Below are positions 1-4,968 of a stretch of DNA of 31,905 bases, one piece after another. Position 1 is the stretch's first letter. The number at the start of each line of letters is the position of its first letter. The translations under genes were made by a program, and so were the position numbers. This stretch comes from a virus, in the IMG/VR virus record IMGVR_UViG_3300049841_000025, positions 1 through 31,905 of that record. The stretch is one strand, 5' to 3'. Below the pieces are notes generated by a model. That model had not been told where the DNA came from, made no database searches, and worked only from the letters and a program-made list of their open reading frames with translations.

Positions 1-404
1 CGCCAGTACTCAACCGAGGTGAAGTCGCCGATGGCTCCGCTGGAAAGTTGGCGCTTGACAGTGACCTTGCACCACTCGGGATAGGTGATCCGTTGTCCGC
101 CGATTTCTTCGGTCACATCCGGCCCGAACTCGGGTTCGCTCATGCCCGCAAACTGACCGGAGCGCGATGCTTGAATCCGGTACAGGTTCACGCCAGGCAT
201 GATGACATCGCGCATCCGCCCGGCTTTGCTGTCCCACATGGGCACGATATGCACGGGCTTCTGCATCGGATCAAGGCCAGTCGCTTTGCAGTAGCCGATC
301 ACCATGCGGATGGAGTCTAGCGCCGCGCCCGGATAGAGCGAGGACTGCAGGACTTGCATCAGGTCGCCTTCAGCGGGCGAACCGCGCTCAACAATCTCAT
401 TCAT
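1..404 (-). CDS. bet: Phage recombination protein Bet (RecT/Red-beta family), C-terminally truncated by window edge
   Basis: This is a single-strand annealing protein of the Red-beta/RecT type, which coats ssDNA and anneals complementary strands in phage recombination, usually with an exonuclease partner. The reading frame starts at an ATG whose first base is 404 and runs off the left edge without a stop. About 134 residues are visible. The family core is recognisable from family knowledge: LYPGAALDSIRMVIGYCKAT, then GLDPMQKPVHIVPMWD, then VIMPGVNLYRIQA and ITYPEWCKVTVKR. The start codon overlaps the stop of the upstream gene (ATGA), so it is the last visible gene of the leftward early operon. 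Its exonuclease partner would be expected beyond the left edge. Confidence 0.9.
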   Translation of the reverse strand, partial: MNEIVERGSPAEGDLMQVLQSSLYPGAALDSIRMVIGYCKATGLDPMQKPVHIVPMWDSKAGRMRDVIMPGVNLYRIQASRSGQFAGMSEPEFGPDVTEEIGGQRITYPEWCKVTVKRQLSSGAIGDFTSVEYW

Positions 405-604
405 CGCAGATTCACCCCGACCAGAAACCCCACCACGAAGCAAATCCCGATGGCGCAGAACCACCCGACAACAGCGTGACCAATTTCCAGCCAGTCTCTG
501 GCAGTGATCGGTTCGGCGTTGAACTTGGCGAAGTCGCTGTCACTCAGAGGCTCGCCTGTGTGGATTCGAGGCCAGTTGAGGTTCTTCATGTCGGGGGTGC
601 TCAT
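401..604 (-). CDS. Small membrane protein of the early operon (67 aa)
   Basis: This protein is not recognised as a named family. Its N-terminal 40 residues are soluble and charged. Residues about 42-65 (HAVVGWFCAIGICFVVGFLV) form one clear hydrophobic membrane segment near the C terminus, which suggests a single-pass, tail-anchored inner-membrane protein. It sits directly before bet and overlaps both neighbours by four bases (ATGA junctions), so translation is likely coupled. The position in a recombination/early operon suggests an early accessory role, but the sequence supports nothing more specific. Confidence 0.7.
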   Translation of the reverse strand: MSTPDMKNLNWPRIHTGEPLSDSDFAKFNAEPITARDWLEIGHAVVGWFCAIGICFVVGFLVGVNLR

Positions 605-882
605 GCTTGGTCTCCGGTTGCCTTCTGGATGGCCGCATCAAGCATGGCCAGTTGGCGCTCTGCTCCATATCGACCGAGCATCCAGACGCGAACTTCGATG
701 CAGGCCTCCAGCAGATCAGGAGCGGCGGCGATCAGGCAGGCATCTTCGATTCGGCGGATGCCTTCGTCTCTCGCCTCGCCAAACCAGACAACAGCAAATC
801 CTTCTTCGGCATCAATGCCAAAGGTTTTTTCGCCACAATCAGGCTCATAGACCTTCCACGGCCCTGGCGTGTGCTTGCTCAT
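601..882 (-). CDS. Conserved phage hypothetical protein with HTPGPW start (93 aa)
   Basis: The product begins MSKHTPGPWKV and carries the block DACLIAAAPDLLEACIE at about residues 46-62. This N-terminal HTPGPW plus LIAAAPxLLEA combination is a very common small early protein of phages of Gram-negative bacteria and has no assigned function. The length is typical of that group. It overlaps both neighbours by four bases in the leftward operon. I can assign it only as a member of that conserved uncharacterised group. Confidence 0.8.
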   Translation of the reverse strand: MSKHTPGPWKVYEPDCGEKTFGIDAEEGFAVVWFGEARDEGIRRIEDACLIAAAPDLLEACIEVRVWMLGRYGAERQLAMLDAAIQKATGDQA

Positions 883-1082
883 TTCATCTCCTGCGCAGCG
901 TAGGTGTCCTCAAGCTGAATGATCGCGTCGAGGATTTCCTCATGCACTTTGTGCATGCGGTCCCACTGGCCAGTGTCGTCCATGCCGCCTGCCATGCGCT
1001 CAGCCTTCGCCAGCAGCAGGCCCAGGGCCTCGTGAGTGCACGGAATGTCTCGCAGCGCATCGCGGATCTGGTTGGCTGTCAT
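879..1082 (-). CDS. Small helical hypothetical protein (67 aa)
   Basis: This is an unrecognised 67-residue protein, mostly alpha-helical by composition, with charged and amphipathic stretches such as AKAERMAGGMDDTGQWDRMH and EEILDAIIQLEDTY. There is no membrane segment, cysteine motif or catalytic signature. It overlaps the genes on both sides by four bases, which is the main support for it being a real gene of the leftward early operon. Confidence 0.65.
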   Translation of the reverse strand: MTANQIRDALRDIPCTHEALGLLLAKAERMAGGMDDTGQWDRMHKVHEEILDAIIQLEDTYAAQEMK

Positions 1083-1273
1083 TGCGCCACCCCGCGAACG
1101 TGGATCACAGCCAGCTCGGAAGCCTGCTCAGCACTGAACCCGAGGCGCTCGAACTGCATGAACGCTTCCTTGATTTCTTTGGCTTCTACCTTCTCTTGGC
1201 GCTTGGCCTCGGTATAGGCGCGGGACTTGGCCAGCAGTTCGCGGGCGGTGTCTGGATGTAGGTAGGCGTTCAT
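1079..1273 (-). CDS. Small charged helical hypothetical protein (64 aa)
   Basis: The product starts MNAYLHPDTARELLAKSRAY and continues with a highly charged helix (AKRQEKVEAKEIKEAFMQFE). I chose the ATG at 1273 because it overlaps the stop of the upstream membrane-protein gene by one base (TGATG). A longer open frame extends to 1606 but would overlap that entire gene. The C terminus overlaps the next gene by four bases. The family is unrecognised; the helical, charged composition would suit a nucleic-acid- or protein-binding role, which is inference. Confidence 0.65.
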   Translation of the reverse strand: MNAYLHPDTARELLAKSRAYTEAKRQEKVEAKEIKEAFMQFERLGFSAEQASELAVIHVRGVAQ

Positions 1274-1467
1274 CAGAAGAACCCAATAATGGCGCCGAAC
1301 GGGGCGGCAAAGATACCGATGCCGCGAGCGATCATCATGGGGCTGACGAAACCGTCGCCGAGCATCCAGATGAACTTGACGATGTTGGCGATCCATCCAC
1401 CGATGCCAAGCAGCATGATGACCAGAACGAAAAGCTCGATTGAGGTAACGCCGCGTTGTGTCTTCAT
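1273..1467 (-). CDS. Small two-helix membrane protein (64 aa)
   Basis: The product starts MKTQRGVTSIELFVLVIMLL. Two hydrophobic segments at about residues 10-27 and 46-64 are separated by an amphipathic stretch (IVKFIWMLGDGF), so it is probably a two-pass inner-membrane protein. The ATG at 1467 is preceded by a GGAGAA ribosome-binding site; an in-frame ATG seven codons upstream lacks one and lies inside a palindrome. The N-terminal MKTQRGVTSIE followed by a hydrophobic stretch loosely resembles type IV prepilin starts, but no G/A-FTLIE processing site is present. Its function is unknown. Confidence 0.65.
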   Translation of the reverse strand: MKTQRGVTSIELFVLVIMLLGIGGWIANIVKFIWMLGDGFVSPMMIARGIGIFAAPFGAIIGFF

Positions 1468-1481
1468 CTCTGTTCTCCATC

Positions 1482-1498
1482 GCCGCACCGTGCGGCAT
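1482..1498 (-). repeat. 17-bp dyad, copy 1 (GCCGCAC-C-GTGCGGC)
   Basis: A 7-bp inverted repeat with a single central base, followed by AT, lies just upstream of the ribosome-binding site of the 1273-1467 gene. An identical copy lies at 1749-1765 in the same relation to the first gene of the operon. The copies could be repressor operators or RNA stem-loops. The second copy coincides with the predicted transcription start, which favours an operator. Confidence 0.5.
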
Positions 1499-1541
1499 TA
1501 AACACACCCGCAAGCCCTCCGCGAAGGGCAAGCGGCTGCGC

Positions 1542-1727
1542 TTAGGCAGCGGTCCCGGCCTCGACCGGCTTGCCGAGCGCCACCGACAGCAGCGGCGCCA
1601 GCTCATCGCGGTCGGCCTGCGTCAGAGCCTTGATCTCGTCCTTGAAGTCGAGCAGCGTCTGGTTCGGCGCGAAGCCGAAGAACTCCTTGCACGCCACGAT
1701 GAAGCCGGTTGCCTTGGTTTCGCTCAT
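1542..1727 (-). CDS. First gene of the leftward early operon, hypothetical (61 aa)
   Basis: The product starts MSETKATGFIVACKEFFGFA and continues DFKDEIKALTQADRDELAPL. The ATG at 1727 has an AAGGAG ribosome-binding site seven bases upstream. The sequence resembles small phage early proteins of the type FFGxxPGQTLxxFxxEIKxLTxxDRxEL, which are common and functionally unassigned. It is the promoter-proximal gene of the operon. The helical composition and the FGFAPNQTLLDF turn suggest a small folded domain, but no activity can be named. Confidence 0.75.
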   Translation of the reverse strand: MSETKATGFIVACKEFFGFAPNQTLLDFKDEIKALTQADRDELAPLLSVALGKPVEAGTAA

Positions 1728-1748
1728 ATTCCTATCTCCTTGGTTGCT

Positions 1749-1765
1749 GCCGCACCGTGCGGCAT
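1749..1765 (-). repeat. 17-bp dyad, copy 2, at predicted transcription start
   Basis: This is identical to 1482-1498. It begins about seven bases after the -10 box of the leftward promoter, so it covers the predicted start point and first transcribed bases. That placement is typical of an operator. On the minus strand it also reads ATG CCG CAC GGT GCG and opens a 13-codon frame ending at the ATGA of the next gene, a possible leader peptide. Confidence 0.5.
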
Positions 1766-1771
1766 GACTCC

Positions 1772-1800
1772 AATGTAGGACACGTCGCGCAGTCTGTCAA
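1772..1800 (-). promoter_or_regulatory. Leftward sigma70-type early promoter
   Basis: On the minus strand, TTGACA (1800-1795) is followed by 17 bases and TACATT (1777-1772). The -35 is a perfect consensus and the -10 matches four of six positions. It faces the leftward early operon and lies 45 bases upstream of its first start codon. Confidence 0.8.
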
Positions 1801-1802
1801 CT

Positions 1803-1830
1803 ACAGCGAACGAGAAATAATGCGCGCTGT
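1803..1830. promoter_or_regulatory. Candidate operator between divergent promoters
   Basis: ACAGCG (1803-1808) and CGCTGT (1825-1830) form a 6-bp inverted repeat separated by 16 bases. It sits exactly between the -35 boxes of the leftward and rightward promoters, the usual place for a shared repressor or activator site. No matching regulator gene is identified. Confidence 0.35.
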
Positions 1831-1835
1831 GGTGG

Positions 1836-1864
1836 TTGACTTGTTCGCGGCGATGCACTAGCAT
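1836..1864 (+). promoter_or_regulatory. Rightward promoter reading into attC array 1
   Basis: TTGACT (1836-1841), a 17-base spacer and TAGCAT (1859-1864). Transcription would start close to the first attC site (1869), so this promoter stands where the Pc promoter stands in an integron and would express the cassette genes. Confidence 0.55.
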
Positions 1865-1868
1865 GGAT

Positions 1869-1923
1869 GTATAACGTTGGAGTTGAGCCGCCGTACTCGG
1901 TCGGCTCGAACGACTAGTTAGCC
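1869..1923 (+). other. attC site a (55 bp)
   Basis: The left end reads GTATAAC (degenerate R'') and the right end GTTAGCC (R'-like). The arms pair as GAGCCG-CCG with CGGTCGGCTC, leaving one unpaired T in the right arm. This is the first site of array 1 and shares the leader ATAACGTTG with site e, the first site of array 2. Confidence 0.7.
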
Positions 1924-1948
1924 GGCTGGTGGAGTACCGAAGGAACCC

Positions 1949-2731
1949 ATGCGAACACAGATTTGGAACAACGGCGGGGGCACACAGTCTGCGGCGATTG
2001 CCGCGCTGATCGTGACCGGCAAGCTGCCGAAGCCCGACCTTGCCGTAATTGCTGACACCGGCCGCGAGAAGAGCGCAACGTGGGACTACCACGACCGCTA
2101 CATCGCGCCGGCCTTGGCGAGCGTTGGCGTGACCATGCATCGTGTGCTCAAAGAGGACTGGGCGACGAAAGACCTGTACGGCGGCGCTGATGGCGACACG
2201 CTGCTGATTCCTGCGTTCACGACTCAGGGCGGCGGTGAGGTCGGCAAGTTGTCGACGTACTGCTCTGCCGAGTGGAAGCGCGACGTAATTCGCCGATGGG
2301 CCAACGCCCAAGGCGTGAAGGCTGCAACCAACTGGATCGGGTATTCCACCGACGAGATGGGCCGCGCCCACAAGGCGAAGCACTCGACCAAAGCGCAGGG
2401 CAAGTGGCAGGTTGACTTCCCGCTGATCAACTTGGGGATGGACCGTGGTGCCTGCTCACACTTGGCCTTGCAGGTGCTGGGCGCGCTGCCTGGTCGTTCA
2501 TCGTGCTGGATGTGCCCGAACATGCACATGGACGAATGGCGCGACGTGATGGCCGACGAGCGCGACCGTCCGAAGGTGATCCAGTTCGACCGCGAGCTTC
2601 GCAAGCGCGACCCGCATGCATGGCTGACCGACCAGGCCGTGCCGATTGATCAAGCGAACTTCGATGACTCAAACGAGGTTCTATTTGGCCGCGAGCACGG
2701 CGCATGCGACAGCGGCATGTGCTTCGTGTGA
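1949..2731 (+). CDS. PP-loop ATPase / PAPS-reductase-like protein (260 aa), cassette 1
   Basis: This is a member of the adenine-nucleotide alpha-hydrolase superfamily that includes PAPS reductases, ATP sulfurylase subunits and DndC. The P-loop variant is GGGTQS at residues 9-14. The family-like block TYCSAEWKRDVIRRW lies at about 103-117, and CWMC at 186-189. Cys105 with Cys186 and Cys189 could bind a metal or Fe-S cluster, and two more cysteines lie at 253 and 258. Such proteins activate substrates by adenylation or reduce sulfur compounds. In phages the substrate is generally unknown, and nucleic-acid modification is a possibility. The ATG has an AAGGA site eight bases upstream. It lies between attC sites a and b as a complete cassette. 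The fold is reasonably sure; the activity is not. Confidence 0.85.
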   Translation: MRTQIWNNGGGTQSAAIAALIVTGKLPKPDLAVIADTGREKSATWDYHDRYIAPALASVGVTMHRVLKEDWATKDLYGGADGDTLLIPAFTTQGGGEVGKLSTYCSAEWKRDVIRRWANAQGVKAATNWIGYSTDEMGRAHKAKHSTKAQGKWQVDFPLINLGMDRGACSHLALQVLGALPGRSSCWMCPNMHMDEWRDVMADERDRPKVIQFDRELRKRDPHAWLTDQAVPIDQANFDDSNEVLFGREHGACDSGMCFV

Positions 2732-2732
2732 C

Positions 2733-2790
2733 GGCTAACGTTCGAGTTGAGGGGCGCCGATAGGCGTCCCGCTCGAACGAGGGGTTAGAG
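2733..2790 (+). other. attC site b (58 bp)
   Basis: It runs from GGCTAAC to GTTAGAG and starts one base after the stop codon of the PP-loop gene. The arms pair through TTCGAG with CTCGAA and GGG-CGCC with GGCGTCCC, with an unpaired T in the right arm as in the other sites and one further mismatch. Confidence 0.8.
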
Positions 2791-2819
2791 CGCATGGTTC
2801 AGAAAACAAGGAGAACGTG

Positions 2820-3326
2820 ATGGGCAGAGAAGTAAGGCGCGTGCCGGCCGACTGGCAACACCCGAAGCACTGGACTGGCGGAATGCGCGGCCCGGAGGAA
2901 CGGTACAAGCCGCTCTACCCTGGCGAACGCTACCAGCCTGCCGTGGACGAGTGGGACGAAGAGTGCGCCAAGTGGAAAGCCGGTTGGCGCCCCGACCACT
3001 GCGACGACCCCGAGCACCGCGCCATGTGCTACGAGCAGTGGAGCGGCCAGCGCCCGCACTGCGACGACTACATGCCGAACTGGCCTACCGAACAGCGCAC
3101 GCACTTGATGATGTACGAGGACACCAGCGAGGGCACGCCGATCAGCCCGGCATTCGCTACACCCGAGGAACTGGCGCGCTGGCTGGCCGACACCAACGCA
3201 AGCGCGTTCGGCAGCGACGGCGCGAGCTACGAAGCCTGGCTGCGCATTGCGCGCGGTGGCTGGGCACCGAGCATGGTGTTCACGCCCGAGACCGGATTGC
3301 AAAGTGGCGTAGCTGCTGCGCTCTAA
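2820..3326 (+). CDS. Conserved phage hypothetical protein (168 aa), cassette 2
   Basis: The product starts MGREVRRVPADWQHPKHWTG and is rich in Trp, Pro, His and Cys (CDDPEHRAMCYEQW at about residues 60-73, RPHCDDYMPNW at about 78-88). Proteins opening MxREVRRVPxxWxHP occur in many phage and prophage genomes and have no assigned function that I know. The later block SEGTPISPAFATPEELARWL looks like a folded helical segment. The ATG at 2820 is preceded by AAGGAGAA; the GTG one codon earlier is less likely. The stop codon lies inside attC site c, so gene and site form a cassette. Confidence 0.8.
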   Translation: MGREVRRVPADWQHPKHWTGGMRGPEERYKPLYPGERYQPAVDEWDEECAKWKAGWRPDHCDDPEHRAMCYEQWSGQRPHCDDYMPNWPTEQRTHLMMYEDTSEGTPISPAFATPEELARWLADTNASAFGSDGASYEAWLRIARGGWAPSMVFTPETGLQSGVAAAL

Positions 3327-3377
3327 CGCCAGGTTAAGCGGCGCCGGCACGGCGTCCGCTTGAACCGACAGTTAGGC
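3321..3377 (+). other. attC site c (57 bp)
   Basis: It runs from CTCTAAC to GTTAGGC (R' fits the consensus GTTRRRY). The arms AAGCGGCGCCG and CGGCGTCCGCTT pair fully except for one unpaired T in the right arm. The stop codon of the preceding gene lies within the R'' box. Confidence 0.85.
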
Positions 3378-3409
3378 CCCAACGCGAACCGACAAGGAAT
3401 ACTTGACAG

Positions 3410-3481
3410 ATGGAAACGGATCTTCTTGCGCTGCTTGGCTTCGTGCTGATGCCGGCGCTGATTTGGTGGATTGAGGGGTGA
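3410..3481 (+). CDS. 23-residue membrane microprotein in cassette 3
   Basis: An ATG at 3410 opens METDLLALLGFVLMPALIWW followed by IEG and a stop. Nearly the whole peptide is one hydrophobic helix with an acidic residue at each end, as in small single-pass membrane proteins. A GACAAGGAAT motif lies upstream at some distance, and the next gene starts four bases after the stop. It has no recognised family. It is plausible because of its composition and tight spacing, but it is short enough to be chance. Confidence 0.45.
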   Translation: METDLLALLGFVLMPALIWWIEG

Positions 3482-3484
3482 GCT

Positions 3485-3820
3485 ATGAATGAGCCAATTG
3501 CGTGGATGGTTACGAACGACGACGGCCAAGACGCCTACGTGACAGCCGACCCATCGCTGGCCTCGAAGGGGCAAAGAGCCTTGGCGCTGTACGCCACAGT
3601 GCCGGCCGCCCAACTGGAGCTAGAGCGAACTGCGGCAGCGCTGGCTTTGGAGTTGGCAGAGGCGCGACATGCGCTCGAAAAGCTACGCAACCCGCACCCG
3701 AGGCTGCGCGTCGAATACTGGACAGGACAGTGGTGGGAGCCGCTGCAAGGAGAAGCGCTGGACGCGACTCTTGCCGCGCTGGAGCCGGCCCCGAAATGGT
3801 CGGTGGCTCTTGGGGCCTAA
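3485..3820 (+). CDS. Small phage protein with coiled-coil (111 aa), cassette 3
   Basis: The N terminus is MNEPIAWMVTNDDGQDAYVT, with a following LALYATVPAAQLE segment. This arrangement is frequent in small phage proteins of unknown function. Residues about 38-66 are a Leu/Ala/Glu-rich heptad-like helix, and the C terminus is aromatic (RVEYWTGQWWEPL). A GAGGGG ribosome-binding site lies within the end of the preceding microprotein gene, suggesting translational coupling. The stop codon TAA is part of the R'' box of mini-attC site d. Confidence 0.7.
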   Translation: MNEPIAWMVTNDDGQDAYVTADPSLASKGQRALALYATVPAAQLELERTAAALALELAEARHALEKLRNPHPRLRVEYWTGQWWEPLQGEALDATLAALEPAPKWSVALGA

Positions 3821-3844
3821 CGTGTTTTCGACATCTCGTTAACG
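3809..3844 (+). other. Terminal mini-attC element d (30-bp site from 3815 to 3844)
   Basis: A perfect R'' box GCCTAAC (3815-3821) and GTTAACG (3838-3844) enclose only 16 bases, with GTGT/ACAT as a minimal stem. The 36 nt 3809-3844 recur at 8066-8101 with one mismatch inside the site (T or A before CGTTAACG) and close array 1 just as the second copy closes array 2. Confidence 0.6.
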
Positions 3845-3866
3845 GAATCTGCAACAGAAATAAGCA

Positions 3867-4061
3867 ATGAACTGGCAAACCATCCTAGCGGCCATCCGCT
3901 CCCGTCCGATGACATTCGAGGAAATCCGCTCTCAGTGCGGGTTTGCCTCACGTAGTCACGTCTTCAACCTGGCAACCGGGAAGCAAAAGACCGTCGAGTG
4001 GTCGATTGGCGACAAGTTGCTTAAGCTGCACAAGAAAGTACTTAGGAGCGCTCGCAAGTGA
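3867..4061 (+). CDS. Small helix-turn-helix DNA-binding protein (64 aa)
   Basis: The sequence MNWQTILAAIRSRPMTFEEI then RSQCGFASRSHVFNLATGKQ fits a short HTH domain of the Cro/XRE type, with the turn near residues 20-35 (MTFEEIRSQCGFASRSHVFN) and a basic C terminus. Such 60-70 residue proteins in phages are transcriptional regulators. It is the first gene after array 1, and its stop overlaps the next gene's start by four bases. Its operator is not known; the dyads at 1749 and 1803 are candidates. The ribosome-binding site is weak. Confidence 0.65.
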   Translation: MNWQTILAAIRSRPMTFEEIRSQCGFASRSHVFNLATGKQKTVEWSIGDKLLKLHKKVLRSARK

Positions 4062-4582
4062 CCTACACAGCAGCCCCAAAGTGGACTCCCGCAGAGCTGG
4101 AAATCATGCGGGCGAACTACGCCACCAAGACCCGCAAGGAAATGATGGTTCTACTTCCAAACAGGTCTGATTTCTCCATCGGCTCGAAGGCTCAGGATAT
4201 GGGCCTAAAGTGCCTCGTCAAGAGCACGAACATCAACGTCAATCGTCCTGAGTGGTCGGACTGGGAGAAATTCCACCTCCAGACGGTCTACGCAGATCAC
4301 ACGATCTATGAGCTGTTGGAGATGTTCCCGGCCCGCTCGAGGCAATCCATAGAGCAGCGTGCTCATAGTCTTGGGCTCAAGAAGAATGCGGATGTTGTGA
4401 CTCGAACCCGGATCGCATCGGCAAAGAAAACCAAGATCGCCCAGGCCAAGGCGAAATGGGACGAATCCGAGGAAGCCGGCACGAAGCTGGTGATCGTGAA
4501 TCCGGCCCCGAATTCTGACTCGCTCGTTCGCAAGGCGATTGCAGTTCGGACTCCACTTGAGCAAGCGTGGAGCGTGCTGTGA
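4058..4582 (+). CDS. Tandem SANT/Myb-like DNA-binding protein (174 aa)
   Basis: There are two related segments. Residues about 9-50 begin WTPAELEIMRANYATKTRKE and end GSKAQDMGL; residues about 66-108 begin WSDWEKFHLQTVYADHTIYE and end EQRAHSLGLKK. Each has the W...E...L..Y......E....P.RS..SI..+A..LGL pattern of phage SANT/Myb-like DNA-binding repeats, often seen fused to HNH nucleases. No nuclease motif follows here; the last 65 residues are Lys/Ala-rich. The likely role is sequence-specific DNA binding. It overlaps both neighbours by four bases. Confidence 0.75.
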   Translation: MTYTAAPKWTPAELEIMRANYATKTRKEMMVLLPNRSDFSIGSKAQDMGLKCLVKSTNINVNRPEWSDWEKFHLQTVYADHTIYELLEMFPARSRQSIEQRAHSLGLKKNADVVTRTRIASAKKTKIAQAKAKWDESEEAGTKLVIVNPAPNSDSLVRKAIAVRTPLEQAWSVL

Positions 4583-4701
4583 TCTTCGGCCGCACTGTCG
4601 TGTTTCTTATGTTTCCGTTCATCGCCTTCTATTCGCTGTTCGTTTTTGCAGTGACGCTGGTGGTGATGTGGTTATCCATTCCGTTCATCAAGATCAAATG
4701 A
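4579..4701 (+). CDS. Membrane microprotein with GTG start (40 aa)
   Basis: The GTG at 4579 overlaps the upstream stop (GTGA) and opens IFGRTVVFLMFPFIAFYSLF followed by VFAVTLVVMWLSIPFIKIK. Almost the entire peptide is hydrophobic with basic residues at both ends, consistent with one or two membrane passes. The overlap start and the immediately following ribosome-binding site of the next gene support it. It has no known family. Confidence 0.55.
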   Translation: MIFGRTVVFLMFPFIAFYSLFVFAVTLVVMWLSIPFIKIK

Positions 4702-4711
4702 AGGAGAAAGC

Positions 4712-4954
4712 ATGAGCAAGCCTGAACTAAAGACTCAGGGGCGCAAGTTGATCGAGCACCTGAAGCGCCGGCCTATGACCTATGGCGAGATGCAGATGCT
4801 CGGCATCAGCACCAGCCCGCAGAAGCGCGTGGCTGAGTCGCTGTACCCCAACGAACAGCTTGTGAAGACATACGGACATGACAACCTCATCAGGTGGAGG
4901 GTGAAGACTTTTGCTCGGTGGACTAGCCCGCGCTTGACGGCAGGCGAACGGTAG
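4712..4954 (+). CDS. Hypothetical protein, possible winged-helix (80 aa)
   Basis: The ATG at 4712 follows an AAGGAG site by six bases. The sequence TQGRKLIEHLKRRPMTYGEM followed by QMLGISTSPQKRVAESL reads like the N-terminal half of a small winged-helix fold (helix, helix, turn, recognition helix), and it ends WRVKTFAR. This resembles phage proteins with a conserved H-L-K-x-R-x-M-T-x-x-E-M pattern. A DNA-binding role is plausible but unproven. The promoter of the downstream structured RNA overlaps the end of this gene. Confidence 0.65.
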   Translation: MSKPELKTQGRKLIEHLKRRPMTYGEMQMLGISTSPQKRVAESLYPNEQLVKTYGHDNLIRWRVKTFARWTSPRLTAGER

Positions 4955-4962
4955 GCTATGCT
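4934..4962 (+). promoter_or_regulatory. Sigma70-type promoter of the structured RNA
   Basis: TTGACG (4934-4939), 17 bases, TATGCT (4957-4962). The -35 matches five of six consensus bases and the -10 four. Transcription would start near 4969, about ten bases before the first long stem (4979) of the RNA-like region. Confidence 0.7.
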
Positions 4963-4968
4963 TTCTTC

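Larger units (their letters stand above)
1869..3844 (+). mobile_element. Gene-cassette array 1 (attC sites a-d, three cassettes)
   Basis: Four attC-like sites (1869, 2733, 3321, 3815) alternate with three gene cassettes: a PP-loop ATPase; a 168-residue hypothetical; and a pair made of a microprotein and a 111-residue protein. All genes face the same way and each has an attC at its 3' side, as in integron arrays. No integrase or attI site is seen next to it, so it matches the description of an attC cluster lacking an integrase. The array starts right at a promoter and ends in a 30-bp mini-site. Confidence 0.8.

Noticed and set aside
1079-1606. Longer 175-codon version of the 64-residue early protein
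   Set aside because: It would overlap the whole two-helix membrane gene. The short start at 1273 gives a normal one-base overlap.
1724-2383. 219-codon open frame on the minus strand
   Set aside because: It is antisense to the PP-loop gene and crosses the divergent promoters and attC site a; the composition is that of a shadow frame in GC-rich DNA.
2799-3350. 183-codon minus-strand frame
   Set aside because: It is antisense to the 168-residue cassette gene and crosses attC site c; shadow frame.
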